From: CAYVBJ01 sp964449075
GTDB taxonomy: Bacteria; Bacteroidota; Rhodothermia; Balneolales; Balneolaceae
Assembly (NCBI GenBank): GCA_964449075.1
Contig: CAYVBJ010000005.1
Location: 62,001-126,000 of the forward strand
Length of the DNA stretch: 64,000 nucleotides
Direction of reading: 5' to 3'
Shown: piece by piece, positions 51,971 through 63,100 of the stretch
Numbering within the stretch: the first letter of the stretch is position 1
Layout: each line of letters opens with the position of its first letter
The notes under the pieces: model-generated
Told to the model about the DNA's origin: nothing
The model's database searches: none
Seen by the model: the letters and a program-made list of their open reading frames with translations, nothing else
Program-made: the position numbers and the translations under genes

Positions 51971-52495
51971 ATGAGATCCTTCAAGACATATTACGTCGGA
52001 CCTGTTCAATACAAAACCGTAAAAACGCGTTACGCCCGGCTGCGGAATATGATTCTGATGGCAATGGGTTTCGTGTTGTTGTGTGTGGGTATTGCATATT
52101 TCCAGGGACAAATGGATCTGATCAGGACTCCATGGGTTCTTCCGGGTATACTGATTTTTATTCTGGCCACATTTATCTCTTTCGGTTTCCGGCAGGAAAG
52201 AATCAATAACCGAATGCTTGGTCTTCAGAGAAATTCAAAAACAACCTTGGGAAAAAAGAGAGAGGTAAACTCATCGATATGGAACCTCTTTCACAGGCAA
52301 AGCGGTAATAAAACCTACCGGGTTACCTATACTTTTAATGATCAAAACGGGAATGACTATTGGCTTACGGGCAGCTACCGGGTTTCACGTAAGGATCTGA
52401 TCCCGGAAACGGCGACCGTTGTATACAACCCATATCAAATATCCGAAAACCTGGTACTGATAGGGGAACCGCATGAATTTGAGTGGTTGAAGTGA
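51971..52495 (+). CDS. DUF3592-like membrane protein
   Basis: A 174-residue protein with two transmembrane helices (about residues 28-48 and 57-76) and a soluble C-terminal domain that contains RVTYTFNDQNGNDYWLTGSY and ATVVYNPYQISENLVL, the YDPxxPxxxxL-like ending of DUF3592 proteins. Function is unknown. It converges on the CBM/T9SS gene with a hairpin between them. Confidence 0.7.
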   Translation: MRSFKTYYVGPVQYKTVKTRYARLRNMILMAMGFVLLCVGIAYFQGQMDLIRTPWVLPGILIFILATFISFGFRQERINNRMLGLQRNSKTTLGKKREVNSSIWNLFHRQSGNKTYRVTYTFNDQNGNDYWLTGSYRVSRKDLIPETATVVYNPYQISENLVLIGEPHEFEWLK

Positions 52496-52543
52496 GAGAG
52501 TAAAGGAGAAATCAGAAGCCTCTGTAATACACAATTAAAAAAT

Positions 52544-52578
52544 CCAGGCAACACATCTGTTTATAATGTATTGCCTGG
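52544..52578 (-). terminator. Terminator of the glucan operon
   Basis: CCAGGCAA (52544-52551) and ACAT pair with ATGT and TTGCCTGG (52571-52578), interrupted by one mismatch. On the minus strand it is followed by ATTTTTTAA. It lies just past the stop of the last gene of the minus-strand operon and may also end the plus-strand DUF3592-like gene. Confidence 0.85.
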
Positions 52579-52616
52579 CATATACGATTTTAGAAATAAA
52601 TCAAAATGCTGCAAAT

Positions 52617-53936
52617 TTATTTGAGGAGCAACATTTTGTTGATTTGTACACAGTTTCCGGAAGTAAGTCTGTATAGATATACACCCGAAGCAAATCTTGA
52701 AGCATCAAACGTTATGGTATGCGACCCGGCATTTCGGGACCCGTTAACCAGCGTTGCAACTTTTTGGCCTAAAGCATTAAATACTTCGAGTTTCACATCC
52801 GAAGATTGCGGAATGGTAAACGTTATGTTTGTTGTAGGATTAAATGGATTTGGAAAATTCTGATCCAGGCTAAACTGATTTGGCCGGTTATCCAGCTCTT
52901 CCACACTTGTTGCTAATGCCAATTCTAATGACACATTATCGATGAATACGTCTTCGTTGCTAAGGCCCATCTCAAATCCAAATTTCATGGCTCCGAATGT
53001 TTCATCAACCGTAAAACTTGTATCGAAAGTCTCCATGGTATTGCTGATAACAAAATCAGTGATATTCACGGGGGTAAATGCGCCTCCGTCCTCGCCAAAG
53101 AAGAGTCGTAACTGCCGGTCGTTCGCACTGCTTCGTGCATCAAATGATACCGTATAGCTTTCGCCAATTTCCAATGCGTCTATTTGCTGAGACGTAAGAA
53201 TTTGATTAAGCTGAACATGCCATACTTCGCCGCCTGCACCTGCTATATTTGTAATGGCAGCTTCGCCATCTGCTACTGTTACATCGGCACTTACACCTGC
53301 AAAATCAGCTATAAACGGTACCCATGAGTTTATACCATCTGAAAAATCACCGTTGGACAGTAAGTTTCCTTCTGTACCGCCTCCGGTGGCAGCTGCTTCC
53401 GAAAAGGTTATGTTATCAAAGAAGATTACATTTTCCTCTGCTCTTTCCTGGAAATCAGGAAAAACCGTTATGCCGTCATAAGCTTCATCTTCGGGCGGAT
53501 TTGGAACATCAGAAAAGTCAAAAGTAAGCTCTTCCCACTGATCTGTCACGGTATTCGCCACTTTTATTTCGCCAAAAGACCAGCCGGAAGCTGTTTCCAG
53601 TTTGATGCCGACATCACTGATAACCGATTTCCATACCATGATCTTTATGGTACGATTTGTCTCGTCTAATAGGTAAGTGCCAGTTCCCCTGGTGATGGTT
53701 CCGGCAAAGGAGGCACCATCTGCTCTTGCGGTAAATTGTGCAACCTTTGCAGAGGTGTTCGCTCCGGTAGCATCCGGGTTATCAATAATTTCTACTGGTG
53801 GATTATCTACGTTTTCAAATACCTCCCAGATAAAATCGGCTCAGAAACCGCTGTCTTCAAAATCAATTGGGTTATTTTGTGCTAAACCCACTGACGATGC
53901 GAAAAGCATAGTCAGGAGTAGTATTAGTGTTTTCAT
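52617..53936 (-). pseudogene. Secreted CBM-type protein with T9SS sorting domain, interrupted by in-frame TGA
   Basis: A 440-codon frame from the ATG at 53936 encodes a signal peptide (LILLLTMLFASSVGLAQ), two carbohydrate-binding-like beta-sandwich modules (one ending near residue 195; the second CBM4/9-like at NLLSNGDFSDGINSW) and a type IX secretion C-terminal domain (FSLDQNFPNPFNPTTNITFT, LGQKVATLVNG, SGVYLYRL). A TGA at 53841-53843 (codon 32, after DFEDSGF) interrupts it where relatives usually have Gly (GGA to TGA). As read, no full-length secreted product could be made. It is the last gene of the beta-glucan operon and probably bound glucan at the cell surface. Confidence 0.75.
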
Positions 53937-54041
53937 AAAATTAGTAATTAAATTTAAGTTGTAACTATTTACTATGTGCTCTGTTTTTTATGTTTATGTT
54001 TTAGTGAAAAAATTGGTTGGGAGATAGAATCCGATCTCAAA

Positions 54042-54983
54042 TTATTTATGTTCAATTAGTTGTTTCATAACCAACTTTGGAGTCCGGTCAATTTTGAACA
54101 GACCCCAATGTTTTTCAGGCTCAAGTGGCTCCGGTGAACCTTTCCAGGATTCATCAAAAGCTTCAAAAAAGAAAATGAGAATGTTTTCACTTTCTCCCCA
54201 TTCCATCAGTTTTTCAAAGTAAATTTGCTGATAATTTTCATTTACGTGAACAGGGTTGATTCCTCTGCCATTAGAATTGGTTGCCCAGCCAGCCTCCGTG
54301 ATTATCACAGGTTTGTCAGGATATTTTTTGGCAACAGAGTAGTAGTTTTGCCTTGTATAACCTATGGCCTCATCTATATTTTTATATTCCCATACCGGAT
54401 AAGTGTGAATTGATATGAAATCAAGCACATCTGCCAGATTCTTCAGCCTGGAGAGCCATGGCACGTAATTTTCACAAAATGTAACCGGCTGCGATGTTTG
54501 GGCTTTCACCTGTATTGCATATTCAAGAACTTTATACTCATTTACATAGTGGTCTGTCCATTCCACACAGGCTTCATTCCCAACTGATAGAGAAAAGATG
54601 ATGTCGGGGAATCGATTTCCGAACTCAATCAACCTGGAAATTTTTTGTTGATTATTTTTACTGTTGCGTTCCAGTTGCTTTTCCGTATAGGTTCCCCCGT
54701 TCCACGGGCAATTAAAGTTATTCAGTTCTGCTTCGATGTAGGCGCCAAGCATGATTTTAAAATCGAAATTTTCATTTCTAATCACATCAAGAACGGTACT
54801 CGCATGCAGATCACAGTCAAAAAGCCGGAGATATTTCCAATGCTTTTGAAGCAGCAAGAGATCTTCCTTTACCTGGTCATAGTCCGGATAAATTCCTCCG
54901 GGCCGCTGGCCTTCCCTGAACCCGGAGTAGCAAATTGCTTTAGCCGGAGCAAGCCCTAATTGGCTGTAGGTATCCATATCCAT
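54042..54983 (-). CDS. GH17-family beta-1,3-glucanase, no signal peptide (cytoplasmic)
   Basis: A 313-residue TIM-barrel glycoside hydrolase of family 17. The acid/base Glu137 is in SVGNEACVEW and the nucleophile Glu230 in PVIITEAGWATN. No signal peptide or lipobox is present, so it probably acts on imported beta-1,3-gluco-oligosaccharides or as a transglycosidase in the cytoplasm. It follows the second GH17 gene by 3 nt on the minus strand. It is only distantly similar to the other two GH17 proteins of the operon, which suggests different substrate lengths. Confidence 0.9.
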   Translation of the reverse strand: MDMDTYSQLGLAPAKAICYSGFREGQRPGGIYPDYDQVKEDLLLLQKHWKYLRLFDCDLHASTVLDVIRNENFDFKIMLGAYIEAELNNFNCPWNGGTYTEKQLERNSKNNQQKISRLIEFGNRFPDIIFSLSVGNEACVEWTDHYVNEYKVLEYAIQVKAQTSQPVTFCENYVPWLSRLKNLADVLDFISIHTYPVWEYKNIDEAIGYTRQNYYSVAKKYPDKPVIITEAGWATNSNGRGINPVHVNENYQQIYFEKLMEWGESENILIFFFEAFDESWKGSPEPLEPEKHWGLFKIDRTPKLVMKQLIEHK

Positions 54984-54986
54984 ATA

Positions 54987-55892
54987 TTAAAATTTTAGAT
55001 TTCCGGATTTATCCCAGATTCCCCAGTAGGCTCCCACATCACCTTCATTACCGGTTTTCCACGATTCATCAAAAGATGAAAAGTAGAAGAGGCCGATATC
55101 ATTGTTTTTAGCCCACAGATTTGTATTGACAAAATATTTCATCGCATTCAAATGCGAAGGAGCTGCATCTCCCAGGCCTTCGCCATTACTCGGCCAGCCG
55201 GTTTCTGTTATCAGAACAGGTTTTCCTTTTGCTGCCTGAAAAGCTTGTGAATACATGTGTTGAATGTGCTGAAGCGAATATTTGAAATCAGTTCCTTCCC
55301 AAAACGGGTAGCAATTGCATAAAATAACATCACTCATTTCTACAATTTCAGGACGCTTTACAAATTCATAGTAAGCATCTACATAACCTACAGGAACGTC
55401 AGGTATCTGCTGCTTAACATTCTGAATACAATTCAGAAGTTCTTTCTCATTTAAGTCTTCTCTGTAAAGTACTTCATTGCCTACAGCTGCAATATCTACA
55501 TACCCTTCTTTAGCAAGTCGGATGAGGCCGTCTATCTCTTCTTTATTTTTTTTCGGGTCACTGCCTATCCAGGCACCAACAAGTGTTGTCAGGCCGGACT
55601 CTTTTGCGATTTTCGGTATGATCTCATTTCCATCGGTGCAGGAAAATGACCGGATCGAACGGGTATGGGGTTTCAGAATTTTCATTCTGTCACGTATCTG
55701 ACCTTCAGAAACCTCATCGCCGGGTTTTTGTCCTTCTTCATAGAGACTGAAACAAAATCCGTAAATGCCCTCAGCGAGCAGGTCTAAAAATAATTTACGA
55801 ACGTCATCTTTATGCTTGTCTTCTGAATAGTTCTCAACTGGCAGAAAACCAGAAACATTTTTACTTATGAATTTTTCTTTTCTAAAAGACAT
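54987..55892 (-). CDS. GH17-family beta-1,3-glucanase, no signal peptide (cytoplasmic)
   Basis: A 301-residue GH17 enzyme. Acid/base Glu140 is in AAVGNEVLYRE and nucleophile Glu230 in VLITETGWPSNGEG, the form closest to classic endo-1,3-beta-glucanases. The N-terminus (MSFRKEKFISKNVSGFLP) lacks a signal peptide. It is tightly linked with its neighbours (27 nt after the symporter, 3 nt before the other GH17). Intracellular hydrolysis of imported laminari-oligosaccharides is the likely role. Confidence 0.9.
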   Translation of the reverse strand: MSFRKEKFISKNVSGFLPVENYSEDKHKDDVRKLFLDLLAEGIYGFCFSLYEEGQKPGDEVSEGQIRDRMKILKPHTRSIRSFSCTDGNEIIPKIAKESGLTTLVGAWIGSDPKKNKEEIDGLIRLAKEGYVDIAAVGNEVLYREDLNEKELLNCIQNVKQQIPDVPVGYVDAYYEFVKRPEIVEMSDVILCNCYPFWEGTDFKYSLQHIQHMYSQAFQAAKGKPVLITETGWPSNGEGLGDAAPSHLNAMKYFVNTNLWAKNNDIGLFYFSSFDESWKTGNEGDVGAYWGIWDKSGNLKF

Positions 55893-55919
55893 TATTTGAT
55901 ATAATTCAAAAATTACTGT

Positions 55920-57362
55920 TTAATCAGCTGCTTTAAGAGAGCCTCGTCTTTCCACCAATTTTGTTTGTATTTTACGAGATTCTTCTTCCGTTAAAGTGTA
56001 GCTGTACATCACCCAAATTGCGAGAGCAGCCGTAACTGAAGGGATTACAATATCAGCAATTCGTAATCTTGTTAGTGTTTCAACAGATTGAGTTGCAGCA
56101 TTTTGGTCAAATCCAACAAGCTCTAAAACCAGCCCGCCTAATACGAGAGCAATGGCTTGTCCCAGTTTCACCATCCACCAATATATGGCGCCAAATGTAC
56201 CCTCCTTTCTGGGCATTCCATTTTCAAGCTCATCCAGGTCGCAAACATCTGCAGTCATGCTCATCATAAGTGTGAACAGTCCGCCTAATCCAAATGCCAT
56301 AAAAGGTATTGGCATGAAAATAAGCCAGGGATTTTCCGGACTGAATCCCCACCATTTCAGGATATAGCCGACAATTGAGAGAGTAGTAGATATGATAAAT
56401 GCCATTCTTTTGCCAAATTTGTCCGCCATGTATGAGACAATGGGAATAACTAAAAAAGCTGTAGCAACAGCTACTATTGTAGAGAACCATGCAGGCCAGT
56501 TTCCTGCATTTCCATAATCACCATTAAACATGTAGAAGACAATGATGAAATAGCTGAATGATGCTACTAATTGAAACCCGTTAAAAACAAGAAAGGTCGC
56601 TCCGCAAAGTTTAACAAACGGTTTGTTTTTGGATACCAGAACAATACTGTCAAAAAGCTGTTTCAGATTTTTGAAAACTGTTTTAAATGAAATTTCCTTT
56701 CTGTTTTCAATTTTTTCGGAATCAAGACCCTTGCAAAATATTGCCGGTAAAATTCCAATGGCTAAGCATAATCCTCCTACTAAAACTGAAAGTTGACGCA
56801 CACCTACTGCCTGATCTGCAAATAAATTGGGATTGGCAATAAGCACCCAAAACCAGGGAACAATCATCCACGCGATTTGCCCCATAGTTTGAGAAAAAGC
56901 CATCAGGTGTGTTCGTTCATTGTAATCGGTTGTCATCTCATAGCCAAGGCCTATAAGTGGAGTGGCAAACATGGTATTGCCAACCAGGAAAACCATTGAC
57001 ATGATTAAAAAGTACCAAAAATTGTAAGTCTGAGAATTATTCTCGTCTAATTGCCAGAGAAGTATAAAAAAGATACCGCTTAAAATTGCTCCAATAAAAA
57101 TATAAGGCCTTCGGCGGCCCCAGCGTGTGTGTGTATTGTCAGATATAAAACCCATAATCGGGTCTGTCAAGGCGTCAAAAATTCTTGGGAGCCCGCCCAA
57201 TAACCCGGCAAGGAAAGGGCTCATTCCAAAAGCTGTTAATAAAAAGAACATAAAAACACCTAATGCCCCGGGCAGCAAATTCAGTACAAGATGACCGGTA
57301 CCAAACGAAAACTTCTGAAAGAAGGGGACCTTATCACTCGACTGTGTTTTATTTTGAGACAT
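55920..57362 (-). CDS. GPH-family sugar:cation symporter (MFS)
   Basis: A 480-residue twelve-helix transporter of the glycoside-pentoside-hexuronide:cation symporter family. The signature is LPRIFDALTDPIMGFISDNTHTRWGRRRPYI in the loop between helices 2 and 3 (key residues D, D, RWGRRRP). It lies between the exported GH30 gene and the two cytoplasmic GH17 genes, so it is the probable inner-membrane importer for glucose disaccharides or short beta-1,3-gluco-oligomers. Confidence 0.93.
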   Translation of the reverse strand: MSQNKTQSSDKVPFFQKFSFGTGHLVLNLLPGALGVFMFFLLTAFGMSPFLAGLLGGLPRIFDALTDPIMGFISDNTHTRWGRRRPYIFIGAILSGIFFILLWQLDENNSQTYNFWYFLIMSMVFLVGNTMFATPLIGLGYEMTTDYNERTHLMAFSQTMGQIAWMIVPWFWVLIANPNLFADQAVGVRQLSVLVGGLCLAIGILPAIFCKGLDSEKIENRKEISFKTVFKNLKQLFDSIVLVSKNKPFVKLCGATFLVFNGFQLVASFSYFIIVFYMFNGDYGNAGNWPAWFSTIVAVATAFLVIPIVSYMADKFGKRMAFIISTTLSIVGYILKWWGFSPENPWLIFMPIPFMAFGLGGLFTLMMSMTADVCDLDELENGMPRKEGTFGAIYWWMVKLGQAIALVLGGLVLELVGFDQNAATQSVETLTRLRIADIVIPSVTAALAIWVMYSYTLTEEESRKIQTKLVERRGSLKAAD

Positions 57363-57390
57363 TAGCAGTTATTTTTTGGTCTATTATTTA

Positions 57391-58893
57391 TTAAGATTTT
57401 TCCTGTATCAGAACGGTCTGAACAGCTTTTTTGGATATCGAAAATTCTTTTTGATTACCGTTCAGTTCAAGATTTATTCGCCTGGCTTTTTCAGATTGAT
57501 TCAATAGTACTACAGCAACCGACCCGTCCGGGTTTTGAACGGCTGTTAACAGTAATTCATCATCAGTTTGAGAATGGCCGATTCGAATAGCATCCGGACG
57601 AATATACCTGCTGAATTGTGCCATTATATAGTATAGCGGAGTGAAATACACCTCGTCCAAACCGGGATCAACAATGACAGGTGCTACACACCAATTTTCA
57701 GCCCAATTTGGCCCGCCTTGTCTGTTTAATACCATATTCCAGTCAATCCAGCCATCTACCTGGTTATTCAGCGTTCCGATAATGTCACGGGCATAACGAA
57801 AGGCAGGCACATATTTCGGATGAAGGTGCTTTCTATCTTCAGGCGCCCAATCCCATCCCCAGTCGGTGGCTTCTTTCGACCAGTACCAGGCATCATCTCT
57901 CCATTTGGGAACCTCTGCATCAACGGTTGCTTCAGTTTGTATCAAATACTTTTCCGGGGCGGCTTTTTTTGCGTACTGAAGCTCTTCAGCAAAAATTTTA
58001 TAGGTGCTGCCGTACCAGTGTACAGCTGTCCCGTCATAGTACTGCGCTGCTTCTTCATCACCGTACATGATATCAACCCATTCAATGAGCTCTGAATCAC
58101 GGTTTTGGTCATACCCCAAAATTTTTATCTCGCCATGTCCGTCATCTTCAAGCTTTGGCCCCAGGTGATCTTTTACGAATTTATTCATTTCTTGAGGGGT
58201 AAAGTGCATACTTTCCCAGTTGCTGTCATTTCCAAGCGGCTCATTCTCTACGGTTATACCCCAAATATCTATACCTTCCTGCTGGTAGGCATCCAGGTAT
58301 TTCGAGAAGAAAAGTGCCCAGGTTTCATAGTATTCGGGAAGTAATTTTCCGCCTTTCCAGTCTTTATTGTCTTTCATCCAGGGAGGGGCTGTCCACGGCG
58401 ATGATATAATCTTAAAACCATCACTTGAAACCGCCATCGCATCTTTAATCATCGGGATAATGTCATCCCGGTCTTCATCAATTGTAAAGTTTTCCAGTGT
58501 TATGTCGTTCTCAACAGGTGCATATGAATAATTACCCAAAGAAAAATCACTTGAGTTCATGTGAGTTCTGGTTAATGAGTATTTTGCACCCGAATCTCCA
58601 AAATAAGCCTCGATTACCAGCTCCCGGTTCTTTTTGCTTAACTGGTTTAGTAAATAGGCAGATGCCTCCGTAAAAGATCCCCCGATACCGGTTATTTTCT
58701 GATATCTCTCCTCCGGAACGATGCTGATATTAACAATGGAATCAGCATCCGGAAACTGTTCGATCCTGGTCAGCTTGTTTCCGCTTTCAGAGGTTTCATA
58801 AACCTCAATTTCGAGAGTATTATTTTCGGAACAGTTTACCATCAGTATTGTAGTTACGATCAACAGTAGTATTGAAAATTCATTTTTTAACAT
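57391..58893 (-). CDS. GH30-family glycosidase, lipoprotein
   Basis: A 500-residue glycoside hydrolase family 30 enzyme (glucosylceramidase-like, (beta/alpha)8 plus side beta domain). A lipobox is present (ILMVNCSEN, Cys21). The acid/base Glu218 is in GITVENEPLG and the nucleophile Glu321 in YLIQTEATVD. GH30 members in laminarin loci cleave beta-1,6 branches or terminal beta-glucosides, so this enzyme would debranch glucan at the cell surface or in the periplasm. It is 7 nt downstream of the third GH17 gene. Confidence 0.92.
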   Translation of the reverse strand: MLKNEFSILLLIVTTILMVNCSENNTLEIEVYETSESGNKLTRIEQFPDADSIVNISIVPEERYQKITGIGGSFTEASAYLLNQLSKKNRELVIEAYFGDSGAKYSLTRTHMNSSDFSLGNYSYAPVENDITLENFTIDEDRDDIIPMIKDAMAVSSDGFKIISSPWTAPPWMKDNKDWKGGKLLPEYYETWALFFSKYLDAYQQEGIDIWGITVENEPLGNDSNWESMHFTPQEMNKFVKDHLGPKLEDDGHGEIKILGYDQNRDSELIEWVDIMYGDEEAAQYYDGTAVHWYGSTYKIFAEELQYAKKAAPEKYLIQTEATVDAEVPKWRDDAWYWSKEATDWGWDWAPEDRKHLHPKYVPAFRYARDIIGTLNNQVDGWIDWNMVLNRQGGPNWAENWCVAPVIVDPGLDEVYFTPLYYIMAQFSRYIRPDAIRIGHSQTDDELLLTAVQNPDGSVAVVLLNQSEKARRINLELNGNQKEFSISKKAVQTVLIQEKS

Positions 58894-58900
58894 TGTGTCG

Positions 58901-60187
58901 CTATTCTAAACCTGTTTCCAGCTCAATCACCTCTTTCATCGGAGGCAGAGCAACCGTTTTCATGAGATTTTCGAGGTTCCCATTATAGGTTTTGGTGATG
59001 GGTTTTCCATCCCGGGTGAGTCCGTCGAAAACCCCGTTGTCTGTTAACTTCCAAAGCGGATATTTGGCTTCAGATTGCAAGTTAATCAACCCAAAATGGT
59101 TCTCTGACCCCTGCGGGTTATTAGCATCTTTCCATTTTTCATCAAAAGCTTCGAAGTAAAACACCGAGACCTTTTCCTTTTCCGACCACTCTCTTATCAG
59201 TTTGTAATATCTCCCCATTTTATACTCATCGGCAGCTCGCGAACCTTCCGGTCCGTAGTAACCATTGGAGACGGTGGCCCAGCCGGTTTCCCCGATATGT
59301 ACAGGCTTATCTTCACCTATGCTTCTCATATATTCAACTACACTCTGATATTGAGAGACAGCATAGCCAAGAGATCGCTGCATTGCAGCTTCAATTTTTT
59401 CTTTATCTGAAAGATCATTCTCATCTTCATGCACTCCCCAAAAATCCGGATTGTAATGCGTGTCATGCATCGGGTAAGTATGCATGGAGATGAAATCTAC
59501 AGCTTTAATGAGTTTATTAAGATCGTCAACATGATATTCGCTGCCACCGCCGCCCCATGAAGCGAAATTGTCAGAACTTGTGATCCATAAATCTTTGGGC
59601 AAATCGCCATTTTTCTTTCGTTCCTGTAAATTGTTCACCCATTTTAATATGATGCCCGGTTCTACGTAGTACTCTTCCTGCCAGTGAACCATAGCTTCAT
59701 TTCCAACAGCGATTATTTTTACGATATCAGGATATTTATTTGCCAACGCTGCAGCCCTGTCAATTTCGCCCGGATTGCGGGGGTGGTCCTCGTCTCTGAT
59801 ACGTTCGGGGTGATCCGTCCATGCGTGCCTGGCATCAATCCATGCACCGAGCATTACATACATTTCGAAATCCGGATTTTCATCTTTTAGCTCACGAATA
59901 GCTTTCAGTAAATTTGGGACGGCATCCAGGTAGATATTATATGTTCTGACAATCCGGATTCCCATAGCAGAAAGTATTCTCATATCCTCTTTCAATTCGG
60001 GAATGGTAGGTTGAATATCTCTTGATATCCCCCTATACCCACTGTAAGAGATTGCAGTGTATCCAGGATTTCCCAAAATCTCCCTTGCTGTTTTATTTAC
60101 AGAATCAGTAACCTGACCGTTTTCACCGGCACAGCCGGTAAGCACCAGGGATGCAGTACAAAATATGATTGTCATTAACCTTTTCAT
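58901..60187 (-). CDS. GH17-family beta-1,3-glucanase, lipoprotein
   Basis: A 428-residue GH17 enzyme with a lipoprotein signal (SLVLTGCAGE, Cys19), hence exported. Acid/base Glu164 is in IAVGNEAMVHW and nucleophile Glu300 in VHIGETGWATV. It has longer loops than the two cytoplasmic GH17 proteins (the segment with ARHAWTDHPERIRDEDHPR). It would release oligosaccharides from laminarin-like beta-1,3-glucan outside the inner membrane. It follows the phosphorylase gene by 11 nt. Confidence 0.92.
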   Translation of the reverse strand: MKRLMTIIFCTASLVLTGCAGENGQVTDSVNKTAREILGNPGYTAISYSGYRGISRDIQPTIPELKEDMRILSAMGIRIVRTYNIYLDAVPNLLKAIRELKDENPDFEMYVMLGAWIDARHAWTDHPERIRDEDHPRNPGEIDRAAALANKYPDIVKIIAVGNEAMVHWQEEYYVEPGIILKWVNNLQERKKNGDLPKDLWITSSDNFASWGGGGSEYHVDDLNKLIKAVDFISMHTYPMHDTHYNPDFWGVHEDENDLSDKEKIEAAMQRSLGYAVSQYQSVVEYMRSIGEDKPVHIGETGWATVSNGYYGPEGSRAADEYKMGRYYKLIREWSEKEKVSVFYFEAFDEKWKDANNPQGSENHFGLINLQSEAKYPLWKLTDNGVFDGLTRDGKPITKTYNGNLENLMKTVALPPMKEVIELETGLE

Positions 60188-60198
60188 TTTTTAATCTG

Positions 60199-63100
60199 TT
60201 ATTTATTGCCAGGGCTTGTAATCCTGATATTGTCATCCGTAAGAGAAACCGTAATTCTTTTAACAGCCCCGGTTCGCTTAAATATTTGACCCGACGTCTC
60301 TTCATCCAGACAGAGTGAATCATCTATTTCAGAAGTGCCATCACTGAAATCGATAGTCAGGCCACTCTTATCTGTTATTTTATAAACAACCGGTACCTGG
60401 CAAACGGTGAAACCTATTGCCCTCTCCGGCATCTCCTGCTTTTGATCGTCATGTTCAACAGTAATGATTTCAAAAGTTTGAGGTTCCCGGCAGAAATGCT
60501 CTTTTTTGAGCAAAAATGGATTAAAACTTATTTTAGCGTCATCTACAAACACACCAAGCTGACCAAACCTGGCCAGGATATCTTCCTTCACCTGGCCGGT
60601 CATGCCCGGCTGCTGAGCCCCCCGATGTTGCGGGGTATGCGAATAAGCATCAGTTGGGAAAGCACCGTATAGCATCGGTGATTTATGAACGCCTATTCCT
60701 TCTTCTATTTTATCGAAATGAAACGCAAGACGATTAAATGTGTTTTCGTCTGTTTTTTCCATTTCAGCCTTTTCGCAGACTTCTAAAACTGCTACATGCA
60801 ATTTTGAAACCATGTGCCAGTAAATTGAGCCTAAACCCTCGTAGGCAAAGAAGGTGCCCGATCTTCCTGTAAATGCTTTGTGATTAAACACGTCTTCAAA
60901 AATCTGAAGGATGAGTTCTCTCTCTTCTTCTGCTAAAGATGCATATTCACTGTTCTTCAGTTCATCTAAAGCAGCCTTCAGGTCCCTGTTATTTTTGAAA
61001 TTTCCATTGAAATGATAATTTCCATTCACATCTTTTTTTACGATGCCCTGATGTCCATCCGCAGCCAATTTCTTAAGCAACCGGGATGATTGAAGCAGCT
61101 CTTCCGGAATAATATTCTTTTCGAGAAATCCGGGGAGGGATCTGTTTGGGTAGAGTATATAACTTTGTTGATCCTGACGATAGAGAGAACTGTTTCTGAG
61201 AGCATCCAATAATTTAACCGACTCAGTAACATCCAGGTAATTTGAGCTAAGCGCCGCTACCTGTCCTTCTAACATCTCATCCAGATACGATACGGAATAC
61301 CCATTATCGTTTAAACTGATGAGGTTATAAGAGTGATAAAGGTTATCTTCTCTTCGGTTTGCCCGGATGGTGTGCTCTGCAAACTGAAGGCTTGTATCAA
61401 TGAATTCAGATATTTCTAAAAGCCCGATGGATTGCTTTTTCCCACTGAAACCGTTTTTGTAGATATTATTTCTGTATGTGCTGCCCGCTCTTCCAAGTCC
61501 ATCAGTAATTGTTTTCCTGGTTTGGTCATCAATTGTTGTTTTCAGCGTATCTGAATTAGCCGTTAATACACTACTGATGTCGTTAAATAAATTCTTCACC
61601 TCTTCTGAAACAGGTACCTGTTTTGTATTACTCTCTTTTATGACAGGCTCAAAGAATTTTAAGAACCTCCTGAGGTAACACAAAGTGACTACTGAAATCC
61701 CGTTACCTACAAGTGCGTTGTTGGCATCATTCCACTCAGGACGTTGCGTATTCATCCAGATACCGCCTTCAGGTATGAAGTTGGTGATTTTAGCCAATGT
61801 AGTTACAAGTATTTTTTCCAGGAAACTGACACGGTGAATTTCTCCCCCTTTATTATTTAAAAGGGCACCGTCAGCACCCAAATTCTGTACTTTTTTGCGA
61901 ATCTCTTTATCCAGTTGCTCGTCGAACTTTATGGTGTTCTTAGGATCCTTTAAAATCTGTTCATAAGGTGCAATTCGGTAAGGAATGTTGGCATAAACAA
62001 AAACGGGTTCTGTTAAAAGCTCGTCGAATGCGGAAGGATTGTGACTGGAATAGAGTTCCAGAAATTTTAACAAGTAGATAATCTGATGATCTCCCCAATA
62101 GCCGATGTAGGACCATGGATCGTCGGGATCTATTGTTTCCCAGTCAAATCCGTCTTTGGTGACCCTGTAAGGATTGTATCCATCAGAAGTGGAAGCATTT
62201 AAAAACTTATAGATCATTCCTTCAATAAATCCGGGATACGATTTTGCAAGTGCTTCCCAATTTTGAAAAATATCCCTCCAGTTTCCCTCGTAGTCCAGTA
62301 TTGGTGTGCCATCTGTTTCATCTTTTGTATTGATGGAAAACTTATTCCAGGGCCGGCTCGGATCGCCATGCCGCCGGCTAAATTTGATAGGCAGATATTC
62401 CCTGCTTATCCGGATAAGATCAGGGTCCTCACAACTCGATAAGAGCCCGTTTAACTCGAATCGATCGAACTCTTCTTGCAGGCCGGTAATAAAAGATCCA
62501 CTTTGTTTATAAACTTCTTTATTGGCGTTACGGAGGTATTTAATAAAGTCTTTTTTACCAATTTGATAGTTGTAATTAAAAATTCCTCCTCTCATGATGT
62601 TGAAGAGCACATTCGAAAAATGGCGGGAATCCTGAAGTTCATCGGATGATTGCTGCAAACCATCAGCTCCGGCAACAAGCTTTATGAGATTTTGAGTACC
62701 GCGGTTTATGTCTTTTTTGACGAGAACTGATAGCTCAGACCTGTTGGCCAGCTCCTCATTTAATTGAATAACATCCGGCTGATCAAGGTTAACATTTGCT
62801 ACAATCGACCACTCTTTTGTTGAATTGGCAGGCAATTCAATTGAAGAATGAATAAAGTACGCGCCTCTTTCGCCTTTAACATCCTCTTCCTGTTGAATGT
62901 TTTCACCTTTTCTGAAGCGATCTAATTGTAAAGAGGAGAGAAGGTACGAAGGGTTATCTAATCCAAATGACCATGCAACATTTGCTTTTAAAGCCTCGCT
63001 GGGTTCTGCTTTATCCACAATGATGGCACTTAAAGCATATATACCCAGGCCGGTTTGTTTTATAAGTTCACTTCTTTTATAGGCATCAACCAGGTTGCTC

